64,000 bases of DNA from Amycolatopsis sp. WQ 127309 (GTDB lineage Bacteria > Actinomycetota > Actinomycetes > Mycobacteriales > Pseudonocardiaceae): positions 5,345,001-5,409,000 of the forward strand of contig NZ_CP095481.1 of the NCBI RefSeq assembly GCF_023023025.1, in the 5' to 3' direction. The notes beneath the pieces were generated by a model. That model was not told the DNA's origin. It made no database searches and was given only the letters and a program-made list of their open reading frames with translations. Within the stretch, counting starts at the first letter, position 1. Each line of letters begins with the position of its first letter. Of this stretch, positions 1-7,721 are shown in pieces. The position numbers and the translations under genes were made by a program.

Positions 1-634
1 TGGTGCCCGCGCCCGCCACCGTGTGGACCTTGGTCCAGGAGAACCCGGGCGCCGTCGTCGGCACGATCAGGATCGACAGGCCGCGGTGCTTCTTCGCCTC
101 CGGGTCGGTCCGGACGGCGAGCCAGACGTAGTCGGCGTGCTCGATCAGGCTCGTCCACATCTTCTGGCCGGTGACGACGTACTCGTCGCCGTCGCGCACC
201 GCGCGTGTCCGCAGCGACGCGAGGTCGGTGCCGGCCTCCGGCTCGGAGTAGCCGATCGAGAAGTGCAGCTCGCCGGCGGCGATCTTCGGCAGGTAGAACG
301 CCTTCTGCTCGTCGGTGCCGTAGCGCATGATGGTCGGCCCGACGGTGTTCACCGTCAGGAACGGGACCGGCACCCCGGCGACCGCCGCCTCGTCGGTGAA
401 GATGAGCTGGTCGAGCATCGGCCGGCCTTGACCGCCGTACTCCGGCGGCCAGCCGAGCGCGAGCCAGCCGTCCTTGCCCAGCTGCCGGACGACGTCCTTG
501 TAGACCAGGCCGTCGCCGTACTCGCCGCTGCCCGCGCGGAGGCCGGCACGACGCTCCGGCGTCATCAGCTCGGCGAAGTACTCCCGCAGCTCCGCGGCCA
601 GTGCGCGCTGCTCCGGCGTGTAGTCGATCCGCAC
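1..634 (-). CDS. fadE26: Acyl-CoA dehydrogenase, FadE26/ChsE4-like (partial, runs off the window start)
   Basis: The N-terminal 211 codons of an acyl-CoA dehydrogenase lie on the minus strand; the C-terminal part is outside the window. The translation opens with MRIDYTPEQRALAAELREYF and carries the family motifs GWPPEYGGQG, YSEPEAGTDLASL and VTGQKMWTS, which belong to the N-terminal helical domain and the FAD/acyl-CoA-binding beta domain. The GTG start at 634 follows a GAGGTGA ribosome site. In M. tuberculosis the gene in this position, divergent from fdxD, is fadE26 (chsE4), whose product with FadE27 forms a heterotetramer that dehydrogenates the cholesterol side chain. A fadE27 partner would be expected just outside the window. 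Ortholog assignment rests on motif recall and synteny; membership of the dehydrogenase family is certain. Confidence 0.88.
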   Translation of the reverse strand, partial: MRIDYTPEQRALAAELREYFAELMTPERRAGLRAGSGEYGDGLVYKDVVRQLGKDGWLALGWPPEYGGQGRPMLDQLIFTDEAAVAGVPVPFLTVNTVGPTIMRYGTDEQKAFYLPKIAAGELHFSIGYSEPEAGTDLASLRTRAVRDGDEYVVTGQKMWTSLIEHADYVWLAVRTDPEAKKHRGLSILIVPTTAPGFSWTKVHTVAGAGT

Positions 635-659
635 CCGTCACCTCGATCCGGCGTTATAG

Positions 660-673
660 TAGAACCTGTTCTA
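660..673. promoter_or_regulatory. KstR-type operator between fadE26-like gene and fdxD
   Basis: The 14 bases TAGAACCTGTTCTA form a perfect palindrome apart from the central two bases and fit the published KstR pattern TnnAACnnGTTnnA at every fixed position. It sits in the 70 bp divergent gap. A TATAGT hexamer at 655-660 abuts it on the plus strand and TACTAT (656-661) lies on the minus strand, so a bound TetR-type repressor would block both directions. KstR represses cholesterol-uptake and ring/side-chain genes in mycobacteria and rhodococci; the regulator itself is not in this window. Confidence 0.85.
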
Positions 674-704
674 GTTGTACCAGGACTGACGCGGCGGAGG
701 AAGC

Positions 705-896
705 ATGGAGATCGGCGTCGATCGTTCGCTCTGCGAGGCGAACGCGGTGTGCTTGGGGTTCGCACCGGACATCTTCGACCTCGACGACGACGAAGAACTG
801 GTCATCCAGCCGGGTCCGGTGCCCGGCGACCAGGCGGAACGGGTCTCCGGTGCGGTGCGGGGCTGCCCGAAGAACGCCCTGTTCATCGTCAGTTAG
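705..896 (+). CDS. fdxD: 3Fe-4S ferredoxin FdxD
   Basis: A 63-residue single-cluster ferredoxin. The cysteines are Cys10, Cys16 and Cys54-Pro55, giving the CxxNxxC...CP spacing typical of actinobacterial 3Fe-4S ferredoxins in which the residue replacing the fourth cysteine (here Asn13) varies. The acidic FDLDDDEE stretch in the middle is usual for the family. The ATG at 705 follows GCGGAGGAAGC. It is the first gene after the KstR operator and occupies the place of M. tuberculosis Rv3503c, directly upstream of the steroid SDR and mce4 genes. Such ferredoxins deliver electrons to cytochromes P450; the P450 partner here is not in view. Cytoplasmic. Confidence 0.92.
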   Translation: MEIGVDRSLCEANAVCLGFAPDIFDLDDDEELVIQPGPVPGDQAERVSGAVRGCPKNALFIVS

Positions 897-914
897 CGGT
901 GTTTACTGAAAAGC

Positions 915-943
915 TTGCCCAAAACGAGAACAGATTCTAGTGT
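915..943 (+). promoter_or_regulatory. Promoter with KstR-like operator before the SDR/mce4 operon
   Basis: TTGCCC at 915-920 and TAGTGT at 938-943 are separated by exactly 17 bp and look like a housekeeping promoter. Inside the spacer, 926-939 reads GAGAACAGATTCTA, a degenerate copy of the KstR palindrome (AGAA..TTCT arms kept, two fixed bases altered). This suggests a second, weaker KstR-controlled start site serving the SDR-yrbE4-mce4 genes separately from fdxD. Confidence 0.6.
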
Positions 944-979
944 AGGCCCGTCAACCAGGACTCGATGAGGAGGCCTCGC

Positions 980-1837
980 GTGAGCCTGACCGGCCGGACC
1001 GCGATCGTCACGGGTGCCGCCGCCGGGCTGGGACGGGCCGAAGCGCTCGCCTTGGCCGCGCGGGGCGCCACGGTCGTCGTCAACGACATCGGTGCGCCGA
1101 AGGACGTCGTCGAAGAGATCGAAGCCGCCGGTGGCCAGGCCGTCGCGGTCGCCGGTGACGTCGGCGAGCGCGCCACGGCGGACACGCTCGTGGCGGCCGC
1201 GCTCGACCTCGGCGGGCTCGACATCGTCGTGAACAACGCCGGTGTGCTGCGCGACAAGATGCTCTTCTCGATGTCCGACGACGACTGGGACACCGTGCTG
1301 CGCGTCCACCTGCGCGGGCACTTCCTGTTGTCCCGCAACGCCGCGAAGCACTGGCGCGACAAGTCCAAAGAGGACGGAAAGCCGGTGTACGGGCGGCTGG
1401 TGAACACCGCGTCCGAGGCCTTCCTGATCGGTTCGCCCGGCCAGCCCAACTACGCCGCGGCCAAGGCCGGCATCACCGCGCTCACCATGTCGGCCGCCCG
1501 CGGCCTGGCCAAGTACGGCGTCCGCGCCAACGCGATCTGCCCGCGCGCCCGGACGGCGATGACCGAGGGCGTGTTCGGCGCCGCCCCTGCCGAAGGCGCC
1601 GACCCGCTCTCGGTCGAGCACGTCGCCCCGTTCGTCGCCTACCTCGCCTCACCCGCCGCCGAGCACGTCAACGGCCAGGTGTTCGTCGTGCACGGCGGCT
1701 CGGTCGCGCTGGTCGAAGCGCCGCGGATCGAGCGGCGCTGGTCCCTCGACGAGCTGGAGACGACGGTCAGCGACCACTTCGCCGGCCGCGACCCCGGCCG
1801 GATGTTCGCCGCCACCGAAATCCTGGAGGAATCGTGA
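980..1837 (+). CDS. hsd4A: Short-chain dehydrogenase, Hsd4A-like (17-beta-hydroxysteroid / beta-hydroxyacyl-CoA type)
   Basis: A 285-residue classical-type SDR with the cofactor motif TGAAAGLG at residues 11-18, NNAG in the middle and the catalytic YAAAK pair. The C-terminal extension ending EILEES is longer than in plain FabG proteins and fits the HSD17B4-like group. The start chosen is GTG at 980 because GAGGAGG at 967-973 is a strong ribosome site six bases upstream; an in-frame ATG at 965 lies inside that site. It corresponds in position and length to M. tuberculosis Rv3502c, between fdxD and yrbE4A. The likely role is NAD-dependent oxidation of steroid or steroid side-chain hydroxyls in the cytoplasm. 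The stop overlaps the next start by four bases, showing translational coupling. Confidence 0.82.
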   Translation: MSLTGRTAIVTGAAAGLGRAEALALAARGATVVVNDIGAPKDVVEEIEAAGGQAVAVAGDVGERATADTLVAAALDLGGLDIVVNNAGVLRDKMLFSMSDDDWDTVLRVHLRGHFLLSRNAAKHWRDKSKEDGKPVYGRLVNTASEAFLIGSPGQPNYAAAKAGITALTMSAARGLAKYGVRANAICPRARTAMTEGVFGAAPAEGADPLSVEHVAPFVAYLASPAAEHVNGQVFVVHGGSVALVEAPRIERRWSLDELETTVSDHFAGRDPGRMFAATEILEES

Positions 1838-2592
1838 GGCTCGACGGGAAGATCGCCCTCATCACCGGTGCCGCGCGCGGACAGGGCGAGGCCGCCGCAC
1901 GCGCGTTCGTGGCCGAAGGCGCGAAGGTCGTGATCGCCGACATCCTGGACGACGAGGGCAAGCAACTCGCCGCCGATCTCGGTGACGCCGCCGTCTACCA
2001 GCACCTCGACGTCGGCAGCGAGGACGACTGGGCCGCGGCGATCGAGCGGGCGACCACGGAGTTCGGCGCGCTGAACGTGCTGGTCAACAACGCGGGCATC
2101 CTCCATTTCTCGGAACTGGGCAAGACGACGCTGGCCGATTACGAGCGCGTCATCCGGGTGAACCAGATCGGGGCGTTTCTCGGGATGCGCTCGGTCGTTG
2201 AACCCATGACCGCCGCCGGCGGTGGCTCCATCGTCAACGTGTCCTCTGTGGAGGGACTGGCCGGGATGCCGTACCTCATCGCCTACACCGCGAGCAAGTT
2301 CGCGATCCGCGGGATGACCAAGGTCGCGGCGATGGAACTCGGCAAGAAGCACATCCGGGTCAACTCGGTGCACCCCGGCGCGATCGACACGCAGATGGTT
2401 TCGACCGCGGCCGGCGGCCAGAAGGTCGACATGTCCTACGTCGGCAAGAAGGTGGCCCTCGGCCGGGTCGGGCAGCCCGAAGACATCGCGAAGCTGGTGC
2501 TGTTCCTGGCCAGCGAAGAGAGTTCGTACTGCACGGGTTCGGAGTTCGTGGCCGACGGCGGGGCGACGGCGTCCCACGCGCTCAACTTCTAG
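1834..2592 (+). CDS. Short-chain dehydrogenase, 3-alpha/20-beta-hydroxysteroid dehydrogenase-like
   Basis: A 252-residue SDR with TGAARGQG for NAD(P) binding near the N-terminus, NNAG, the catalytic serine in NVSSVEG and the YTASK active-site pair. The SSYCTGSEFVADGG ending is very like M. tuberculosis FabG3 (Rv2002), a 20-beta-hydroxysteroid dehydrogenase. It starts with GTG overlapping the previous stop (GTGA). M. tuberculosis has no gene here between Rv3502c and yrbE4A, so this is an extra dehydrogenase in the sterol cluster. A steroid substrate is inferred from neighbours and similarity; a generic ketoreductase role cannot be excluded. Confidence 0.8.
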   Translation: MRLDGKIALITGAARGQGEAAARAFVAEGAKVVIADILDDEGKQLAADLGDAAVYQHLDVGSEDDWAAAIERATTEFGALNVLVNNAGILHFSELGKTTLADYERVIRVNQIGAFLGMRSVVEPMTAAGGGSIVNVSSVEGLAGMPYLIAYTASKFAIRGMTKVAAMELGKKHIRVNSVHPGAIDTQMVSTAAGGQKVDMSYVGKKVALGRVGQPEDIAKLVLFLASEESSYCTGSEFVADGGATASHALNF

Positions 2593-2682
2593 ACGACGTG
2601 ACGTTGGTTAACACCGCTAACGAAAAGCGGACACCGGGTATGGAGAACACTCGGGGGTGAGCGACTACTTCGGGGAGGTGTG

Positions 2683-3471
2683 GTGAGCGACAGCACTGGC
2701 ACGCTCCCGGGAACCGCGGCGCTGACGCAGGTCGGCCGCCTCGCGACGCTCTCCTGGGAGGTCCTGCGCGCGATCTTCAAGCGCCCCTTCCAGACCCGCG
2801 AGTGGATCCAGCAGTGCTGGTTCTTCGCCAGCGTCACCATCCTGCCGACGGCTTTGGTGGCCATCCCGTTCGGCGCGGTGATCGCGCTGCAGCTCGGCTC
2901 GCTGACCGCCCAGATCGGCGCCCAGTCCTTCACCGGCGCGGCCAGCGCGCTGGCCATCGTGCAGCAGGCCAGCCCGCTGATCACGGCGTTGCTCGTGGCC
3001 GGCGCCGGCGGCAGCGCGGTGTGCGCGGACATCGGCGCGCGCAAGATCCGCGAAGAGATCGACGCCATGGAGGTGCTGGGCGTCAACCCGATCCAGCGCC
3101 TGATCGTGCCGCGGGTGCTGGCCGCCATGGTGGTTTCGGTGCTGCTCAACGGCTTGGTCAGCGTCGTCGGTGTGCTCGGCGGGTACTTCTTCAACGTCGT
3201 CCTGCAGGGCGGCACGCCCGGCGCGTACCTGGCCAGCTTCAACGCGCTCGCCCAGGTCCCGGACCTCTGGATCAGCGAGATCAAGGCGCTGCTGTACGGC
3301 TTCGTGGCCGGCGTCGTCGCGGCGTTCCGCGGGCTGAACCCGCCGCCCGGGCCGAAGGGCGTCGGCGACGCCGTCAACCAGGCCGTCGTCGTCACGTTCC
3401 TGCTGCTGTTCCTCATCAACGTCGTGCTCACCGCGATCTACCTGCGGATCGTCCCGCCGAAGGCCATGTGA
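2683..3471 (+). CDS. yrbE4A: YrbE4A, MlaE-type permease subunit of the Mce4 importer
   Basis: A 262-residue integral membrane protein of the MlaE/YrbE family with about five to six hydrophobic segments. The family core is visible: GAVIALQLGSL, then CADIGARKIREEIDAMEVLGVNP, the EExDA motif thought to contact the ATPase. GTG at 2683 is preferred to the adjacent GTG at 2680 because GGGGAGG at 2672-2678 is then better spaced. In the established Mce model, YrbE4A and YrbE4B form the permease core, energised by MceG; no mceG is present here. A TTGGTT...TATGGA stretch in the 90 bp gap may be an internal promoter. Confidence 0.93.
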   Translation: MSDSTGTLPGTAALTQVGRLATLSWEVLRAIFKRPFQTREWIQQCWFFASVTILPTALVAIPFGAVIALQLGSLTAQIGAQSFTGAASALAIVQQASPLITALLVAGAGGSAVCADIGARKIREEIDAMEVLGVNPIQRLIVPRVLAAMVVSVLLNGLVSVVGVLGGYFFNVVLQGGTPGAYLASFNALAQVPDLWISEIKALLYGFVAGVVAAFRGLNPPPGPKGVGDAVNQAVVVTFLLLFLINVVLTAIYLRIVPPKAM

Positions 3472-4328
3472 TGACGGCCGAGCCGATCGACCGCGCCGAC
3501 CAGGACCGGACGCTCGAGTACCTCGCGCGTCCGGGCCAGAGTCTCGAAGGCCTCGGCCAGCTGCTCTCGTTCGCCGCGAAGGCGCTCGCCTGGTCGCCGC
3601 GCACGATCCGCCGCTACAGCCGGGAAACGCTGCGGCTGCTCACCGAAGTCTGCTTCGGCACCGGCGGCCTCGCGGTCATCGGCGGCACGCTCGGCGTGAT
3701 GATCGGGATGACGTTGTTCACCGGCCTGATCGTCGGCCTCCAGGGCTACTCCGCGCTCAACCAGCTCGGCACGGCCGCGCTCACCGGGTTCATCTCCGCC
3801 TACTTCAACACCCGCGAGGTCGCGCCGCTCTCGGCCGGGCTCGCCCTGTCGGCCACGGTCGGCTGCGGCTTCACCGCGCAGCTCGGCGCGATGCGGATCT
3901 CCGAGGAGATCGACGCGCTCGAGGTCATGGCCGTGCCGAGCATGCCGTACCTGGTGACGACCCGCGTCCTCGCCGGCGTCGCCGCGGTGATCCCGCTCTA
4001 CGCGGTCGGCCTGCTGTCGAGCTACCTCGCGTCCCGGCAGATCACCATCTGGCTCTACGGCCAATCCGCGGGCACCTACGACCACTACTTCACGCTCTTC
4101 TTGCCACCCGGCGACGTGCTCTGGTCGTTCGGCAAGGTGATCGTGTTCAGCGTGCTCGTGATCCTGTCCCACTGTTACTACGGCTACACCGCGAGCGGCG
4201 GCCCGGCCGGCGTCGGCGTGGCCGTGGGCCGCGCGGTGCGGACGTCGATCGTGCTGATCTCGGTCCTGGACTTCTTCCTGTCCCTCGCGATCTGGGGCGC
4301 CAACACCACGGTGAGGATCTCCGGATGA
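3471..4328 (+). CDS. yrbE4B: YrbE4B, MlaE-type permease subunit of the Mce4 importer
   Basis: A 285-residue MlaE-family membrane protein. The start is the ATG at 3471, which shares one base with the yrbE4A stop (TGATG); the same frame stays open far upstream but that part is only a shadow of yrbE4A. Visible family features are GCGFTAQLGAMRISEEIDALEVMAVPS in shortened form as SEEIDALEVMAVPS, and several long hydrophobic spans. It should dimerise with YrbE4A in the inner membrane as the channel for sterols delivered by the Mce4 proteins. It ends by overlapping mce4A by four bases. Confidence 0.93.
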   Translation: MTAEPIDRADQDRTLEYLARPGQSLEGLGQLLSFAAKALAWSPRTIRRYSRETLRLLTEVCFGTGGLAVIGGTLGVMIGMTLFTGLIVGLQGYSALNQLGTAALTGFISAYFNTREVAPLSAGLALSATVGCGFTAQLGAMRISEEIDALEVMAVPSMPYLVTTRVLAGVAAVIPLYAVGLLSSYLASRQITIWLYGQSAGTYDHYFTLFLPPGDVLWSFGKVIVFSVLVILSHCYYGYTASGGPAGVGVAVGRAVRTSIVLISVLDFFLSLAIWGANTTVRISG

Positions 4329-5659
4329 GGAAGGCACTCTGGCAGCGGCTCCGGTACCAGGTGCTGGGGCTCGCCTTCCTGCTCGTGGCCGCCTTGTTCA
4401 TCGCCTTCACCCTGGCCGTCTACAACAAGGCGTTCACGGCCGTGACGCTGGTGAAGCTCGAGACGGACCACGTCGGCAGCCAGCTGCGCACGGGCGGCGA
4501 CGTCAAGGTCCGCGGCGTCGTCGTCGGGGAGGTCCGGTCGGTGCTCGCGAAGGGCGACCACGCCGAGCTGGAGCTGGCTCTCGATCCGGACAAGACGTCG
4601 GTCATCCCGAAGAACGTCTCCGCACGGCTGCTGCCGAAGACGCTGTTCGGCGAGCGGTACGTCGCCCTGCAGCTGCCCGACAGCTCCGCCGGGCCGATCA
4701 AAGCCGGCGACGTCATCCCGCAGGACCGCAGCAGCAGCGCGATCGAGCTGCAGAAGGTCCTCGACGACGTGATGCCGCTGCTGCAGGCCGTCCAGCCGGA
4801 GAAGCTGTCGAGCACGCTCACCGCCGTGGCGACCGCGCTCGACGGCCGCGGCAAGCAGCTCGGCCAGACCCTCTCGCAGCTGTCGGACTACCTCGGCAAG
4901 CTCAACCCGTCGCTGCCCGACATCAAGGCCGACATCACCGGCCTCGCGAACGTCTCGGCCACCTACGACAAGGCCGCGCCGGACCTGCTGCAGGCGCTGT
5001 CGGACCTCACGACCACGAGCCGCACGATCGTCGAGAAGCGCACGCAGCTGAGCGACCTCTACGCGACCGTCACCGCGGCCTCCGTCGACCTCACGAACTT
5101 CCTGGTGGTCAACAAGGACAACCTGATCCGGCTCACCACCGCCGTCCAGCCGACGCTGGACGTGCTGGCCAAGTACGCGCCGGAGTACCCGTGCCTGTTC
5201 GACCAGCTGGCCGGTGAGGTCGGTCCCGCGGAGCTGGCGTTCGGCAAGGGCACCGCGCACCCCGAGGTCAGCCGCGTCACCATCGAGTTCAGCGCCAGCC
5301 GCGGCAAGTACCTGCCGGGCGTCGACGAACCGAAGTACGACGACAAGCGCGGCCCCCGCTGCTACCCGCAGGTGCCGAAACCGGGGCACTGGCCGCAGTA
5401 CCCGCCGGACGGCGCGATCGAGGACGGCTCCAGCAAGCCCGCGCCGCCGAAGTCGCCCGACGGCAGCCTGCCCGGCCCGGTCACGGCCGGCGGCGGCGCG
5501 GTCGGCGGGTCCGGCAGCATCGTCGGCTCGGCCGACGAGTCGGAGCTGATCGCCCTGCTCGCGTCACCCGCGCTCGGCGCCACGCCGGACCAGGTGCCCG
5601 GCTGGGCGGGGTTACTGGTCGGGCCGCTCTACCGCGGAGCGGAGGTGGAGCTCAAGTGA
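4325..5659 (+). CDS. mce4A: Mce4A, MlaD-domain sterol importer subunit
   Basis: A 444-residue protein with one N-terminal membrane anchor (about residues 12-32), an MlaD domain (about 38-118, with VKVRGVVVGEVRSV and LLPKTLFGERYVAL), a long helical region and a proline- and glycine-rich tail. This is the usual Mce architecture: six different Mce subunits assemble a ring and helical tube that carries lipids through the periplasm. The ATG start overlaps the yrbE4B stop. It is the first of six mce genes in mycobacterial order, and the KstR site upstream supports the mce4 (cholesterol) identity rather than mce1-3. Confidence 0.92.
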   Translation: MRKALWQRLRYQVLGLAFLLVAALFIAFTLAVYNKAFTAVTLVKLETDHVGSQLRTGGDVKVRGVVVGEVRSVLAKGDHAELELALDPDKTSVIPKNVSARLLPKTLFGERYVALQLPDSSAGPIKAGDVIPQDRSSSAIELQKVLDDVMPLLQAVQPEKLSSTLTAVATALDGRGKQLGQTLSQLSDYLGKLNPSLPDIKADITGLANVSATYDKAAPDLLQALSDLTTTSRTIVEKRTQLSDLYATVTAASVDLTNFLVVNKDNLIRLTTAVQPTLDVLAKYAPEYPCLFDQLAGEVGPAELAFGKGTAHPEVSRVTIEFSASRGKYLPGVDEPKYDDKRGPRCYPQVPKPGHWPQYPPDGAIEDGSSKPAPPKSPDGSLPGPVTAGGGAVGGSGSIVGSADESELIALLASPALGATPDQVPGWAGLLVGPLYRGAEVELK

Positions 5660-6693
5660 GGAGTTTCGTCCCGTCACTGGTGAAGCTGCTGGTGTTCGCC
5701 GTCGTCACGGTCCTGTTCACCGGCGTCCTCGCGGCCACGATCGCGAACACCAACTTCGGCGTCACCTCGGGGTACCTGGCGAAGTTCACCGACGCGTCCG
5801 GCCTCAAGGAGGGCGACGACGTCCGCATCGCCGGGGTCAAGGTCGGCCAGGTCGACACGATCGACGTCGCCGTCGGGGAGCGGAACCTCGCCGAGGTGCG
5901 GTTCGACGTCGAGCACACCTACCGGCTGCCGGAGTCGGTGACCGCGACCATCAAGTACCGGAACCTGGTCGGCCAGCGCTACCTCGCGCTCGGCACCGAC
6001 GTCCCGGGGGACAAGGCCCTGCCGGACGGCGGCACGATCCCGCCCGAGCGCACCAAACCCGCGTTGAACCTCACGGTGCTGTTCAACGGGTTCAAGCCGC
6101 TGTTCAAGGCCCTGAGCCCCCACGACGTCAACCAGCTGTCGGCCGAGATCATCAGCGTCTTCCAGGGCGAGGGCGGCACGATCACCAGCCTGCTGCAGCA
6201 CACCGCGTCGCTCACCACCGCGATCGCGAGCAAGGACCAGGTGATCGGGCAGGTGATCGCCAACCTCAACAGCGTGCTCGGCACCGTCAACGCCCACGGC
6301 CCGCAGCTCGGCGACCTCATCGAGCAGACCCAGAAGCTGGTCAGCGGCCTGGCCGAGCAGCGCAAGCCGATCGGCGACGCGGTCACCGCGCTCGGCGACC
6401 TCGCCGTCTCGACCACCGGCCTGCTGGCCGACGCGCGCCCGGCGCTCAAGGACGACGTCGCGCAGCTCGGCACGCTGTCGCAGAACCTCGGCGACTCGGG
6501 CGAGCTGCTCAACCACCTGCTGGAAGTGCTGCCGGGCAACCTGCAGAAGTTCACCCGGACCCTGAGCTACGGCAGCTGGTTCAACTACTACCTGTGCGGG
6601 ATCAACGGCACCATCGGCATCTCCTCGCTCGACATCACCCTGCCGATCATCCCCATCCCGGGCACGCAACGCGCGGAGAGGTGTGGTCCGTGA
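5656..6693 (+). CDS. mce4B: Mce4B, MlaD-domain sterol importer subunit
   Basis: A 345-residue Mce protein starting at a GTG that overlaps the mce4A stop. One N-terminal membrane helix (about residues 8-28) is followed by the MlaD domain, with GLKEGDDVRIAGVKVGQVD and IKYRNLVGQRYLAL, then a helical stretch up to the conserved C-terminal SYGSWFNYYLCG motif that is typical of Mce B/C subunits. Part of the Mce4 tube with its five neighbours. Confidence 0.92.
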   Translation: MRSFVPSLVKLLVFAVVTVLFTGVLAATIANTNFGVTSGYLAKFTDASGLKEGDDVRIAGVKVGQVDTIDVAVGERNLAEVRFDVEHTYRLPESVTATIKYRNLVGQRYLALGTDVPGDKALPDGGTIPPERTKPALNLTVLFNGFKPLFKALSPHDVNQLSAEIISVFQGEGGTITSLLQHTASLTTAIASKDQVIGQVIANLNSVLGTVNAHGPQLGDLIEQTQKLVSGLAEQRKPIGDAVTALGDLAVSTTGLLADARPALKDDVAQLGTLSQNLGDSGELLNHLLEVLPGNLQKFTRTLSYGSWFNYYLCGINGTIGISSLDITLPIIPIPGTQRAERCGP

Positions 6694-7721
6694 GACGGCT
6701 GAAGGATCGCAACCAGGCCGCGGTCGGCGCGGTGACGCTCGTGCTCATCGTGCTCGTCACGGCCACGACGTACTTCTCCGACCAGCTCCCGTTCTTCGGC
6801 AACGGCACGACGTACTCGGCGTACTTCGGCGAGTCCGCCGGCCTGGCGCCGGACAACGAGGTCGAGATCGCCGGCGTCAAGGTCGGCACGGTGTCTTCCG
6901 TGACGCTCAAGGGCAAGCAGGTGCTCGTCCGGTTCCGCGTCAAGGGCGTCCGCGTCGGCGACGCGACGACCGCGTCCATCGAGATCAAGACGCTGCTGGG
7001 CGAGAAGTACCTCGCGCTCGACACCAAGGGCGACGGCGCCCAGGAGCCGGACGCGACCATCCCGCAGGCCCGCACCCGCACGCCGTTCCAGCTGCAGGAC
7101 GCCTTCGACCAGCTGTCCACCACGGTCGGCGACATCGACACGAAACAGCTGGCGGACAGCTTCAACGCGTTGTCCGACAGCCTCAAGGACAGCCCGCAGT
7201 ACCTGAAGGACACGCTGAACGGCTTGTCGTCGCTGGCCAAGACGGTCTCTTCGCGTGACGCGGACCTGCACACGCTGCTGGCCAACACCAGCCAGGTCTC
7301 GAAGACGCTGTCCGACCGCAACGCCCAGCTGCAACGCGTGATCAGCGACGGCAACCTGCTGCTCACCGAGCTGCAGAACCGCAAAACCGCGATCCACGCG
7401 CTGCTCACCGGCACCCAGCAGCTCTCGCAGCAGCTGTCCGGGCTCGTCGCGGACAACCGCACGCAGCTGAAGCCGACGCTGGACAAGCTCGGGAAGGTGA
7501 CCGACATCCTGCAGCGCAACCAGGGCAACCTCGACAAGAGCCTGCAGCTGATGGCGCCGTTCGCCCGCGTCGGCGCGAACGCGACCGGCAACGGCCGCTG
7601 GTTCGAGGGTTACCTCTGCGGGCTGCTCCCGCCGACGATCACCGTGGGCGGCCTGTCCATCAACCCCGAGGGCTGCACCCCGCCGATCGCGGCGCCGAAC
7701 CAGGGGGTGGGCCGCCGATGA
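6690..7721 (+). CDS. mce4C: Mce4C, MlaD-domain sterol importer subunit
   Basis: A 343-residue Mce protein. The start is GTG at 6690, which overlaps the mce4B stop (GTGA); the frame is open further upstream but inside mce4B. It has an N-terminal anchor (about residues 10-30), MlaD motifs EIAGVKVGTV and IEIKTLLGEKYLAL, a long helical region rich in Gln, Leu and Ser, and the C-terminal GRWFEGYLCGLLPP motif shared with Mce4B. Member of the Mce4 importer. Confidence 0.92.
   Translation: MRRLKDRNQAAVGAVTLVLIVLVTATTYFSDQLPFFGNGTTYSAYFGESAGLAPDNEVEIAGVKVGTVSSVTLKGKQVLVRFRVKGVRVGDATTASIEIKTLLGEKYLALDTKGDGAQEPDATIPQARTRTPFQLQDAFDQLSTTVGDIDTKQLADSFNALSDSLKDSPQYLKDTLNGLSSLAKTVSSRDADLHTLLANTSQVSKTLSDRNAQLQRVISDGNLLLTELQNRKTAIHALLTGTQQLSQQLSGLVADNRTQLKPTLDKLGKVTDILQRNQGNLDKSLQLMAPFARVGANATGNGRWFEGYLCGLLPPTITVGGLSINPEGCTPPIAAPNQGVGRR

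Noticed and set aside
2802..3470. Upstream extension of the yrbE4B frame
   Set aside because: Arg/Gly-rich shadow inside yrbE4A; the ATG at 3471 overlapping the yrbE4A stop gives a normal-length YrbE4B.
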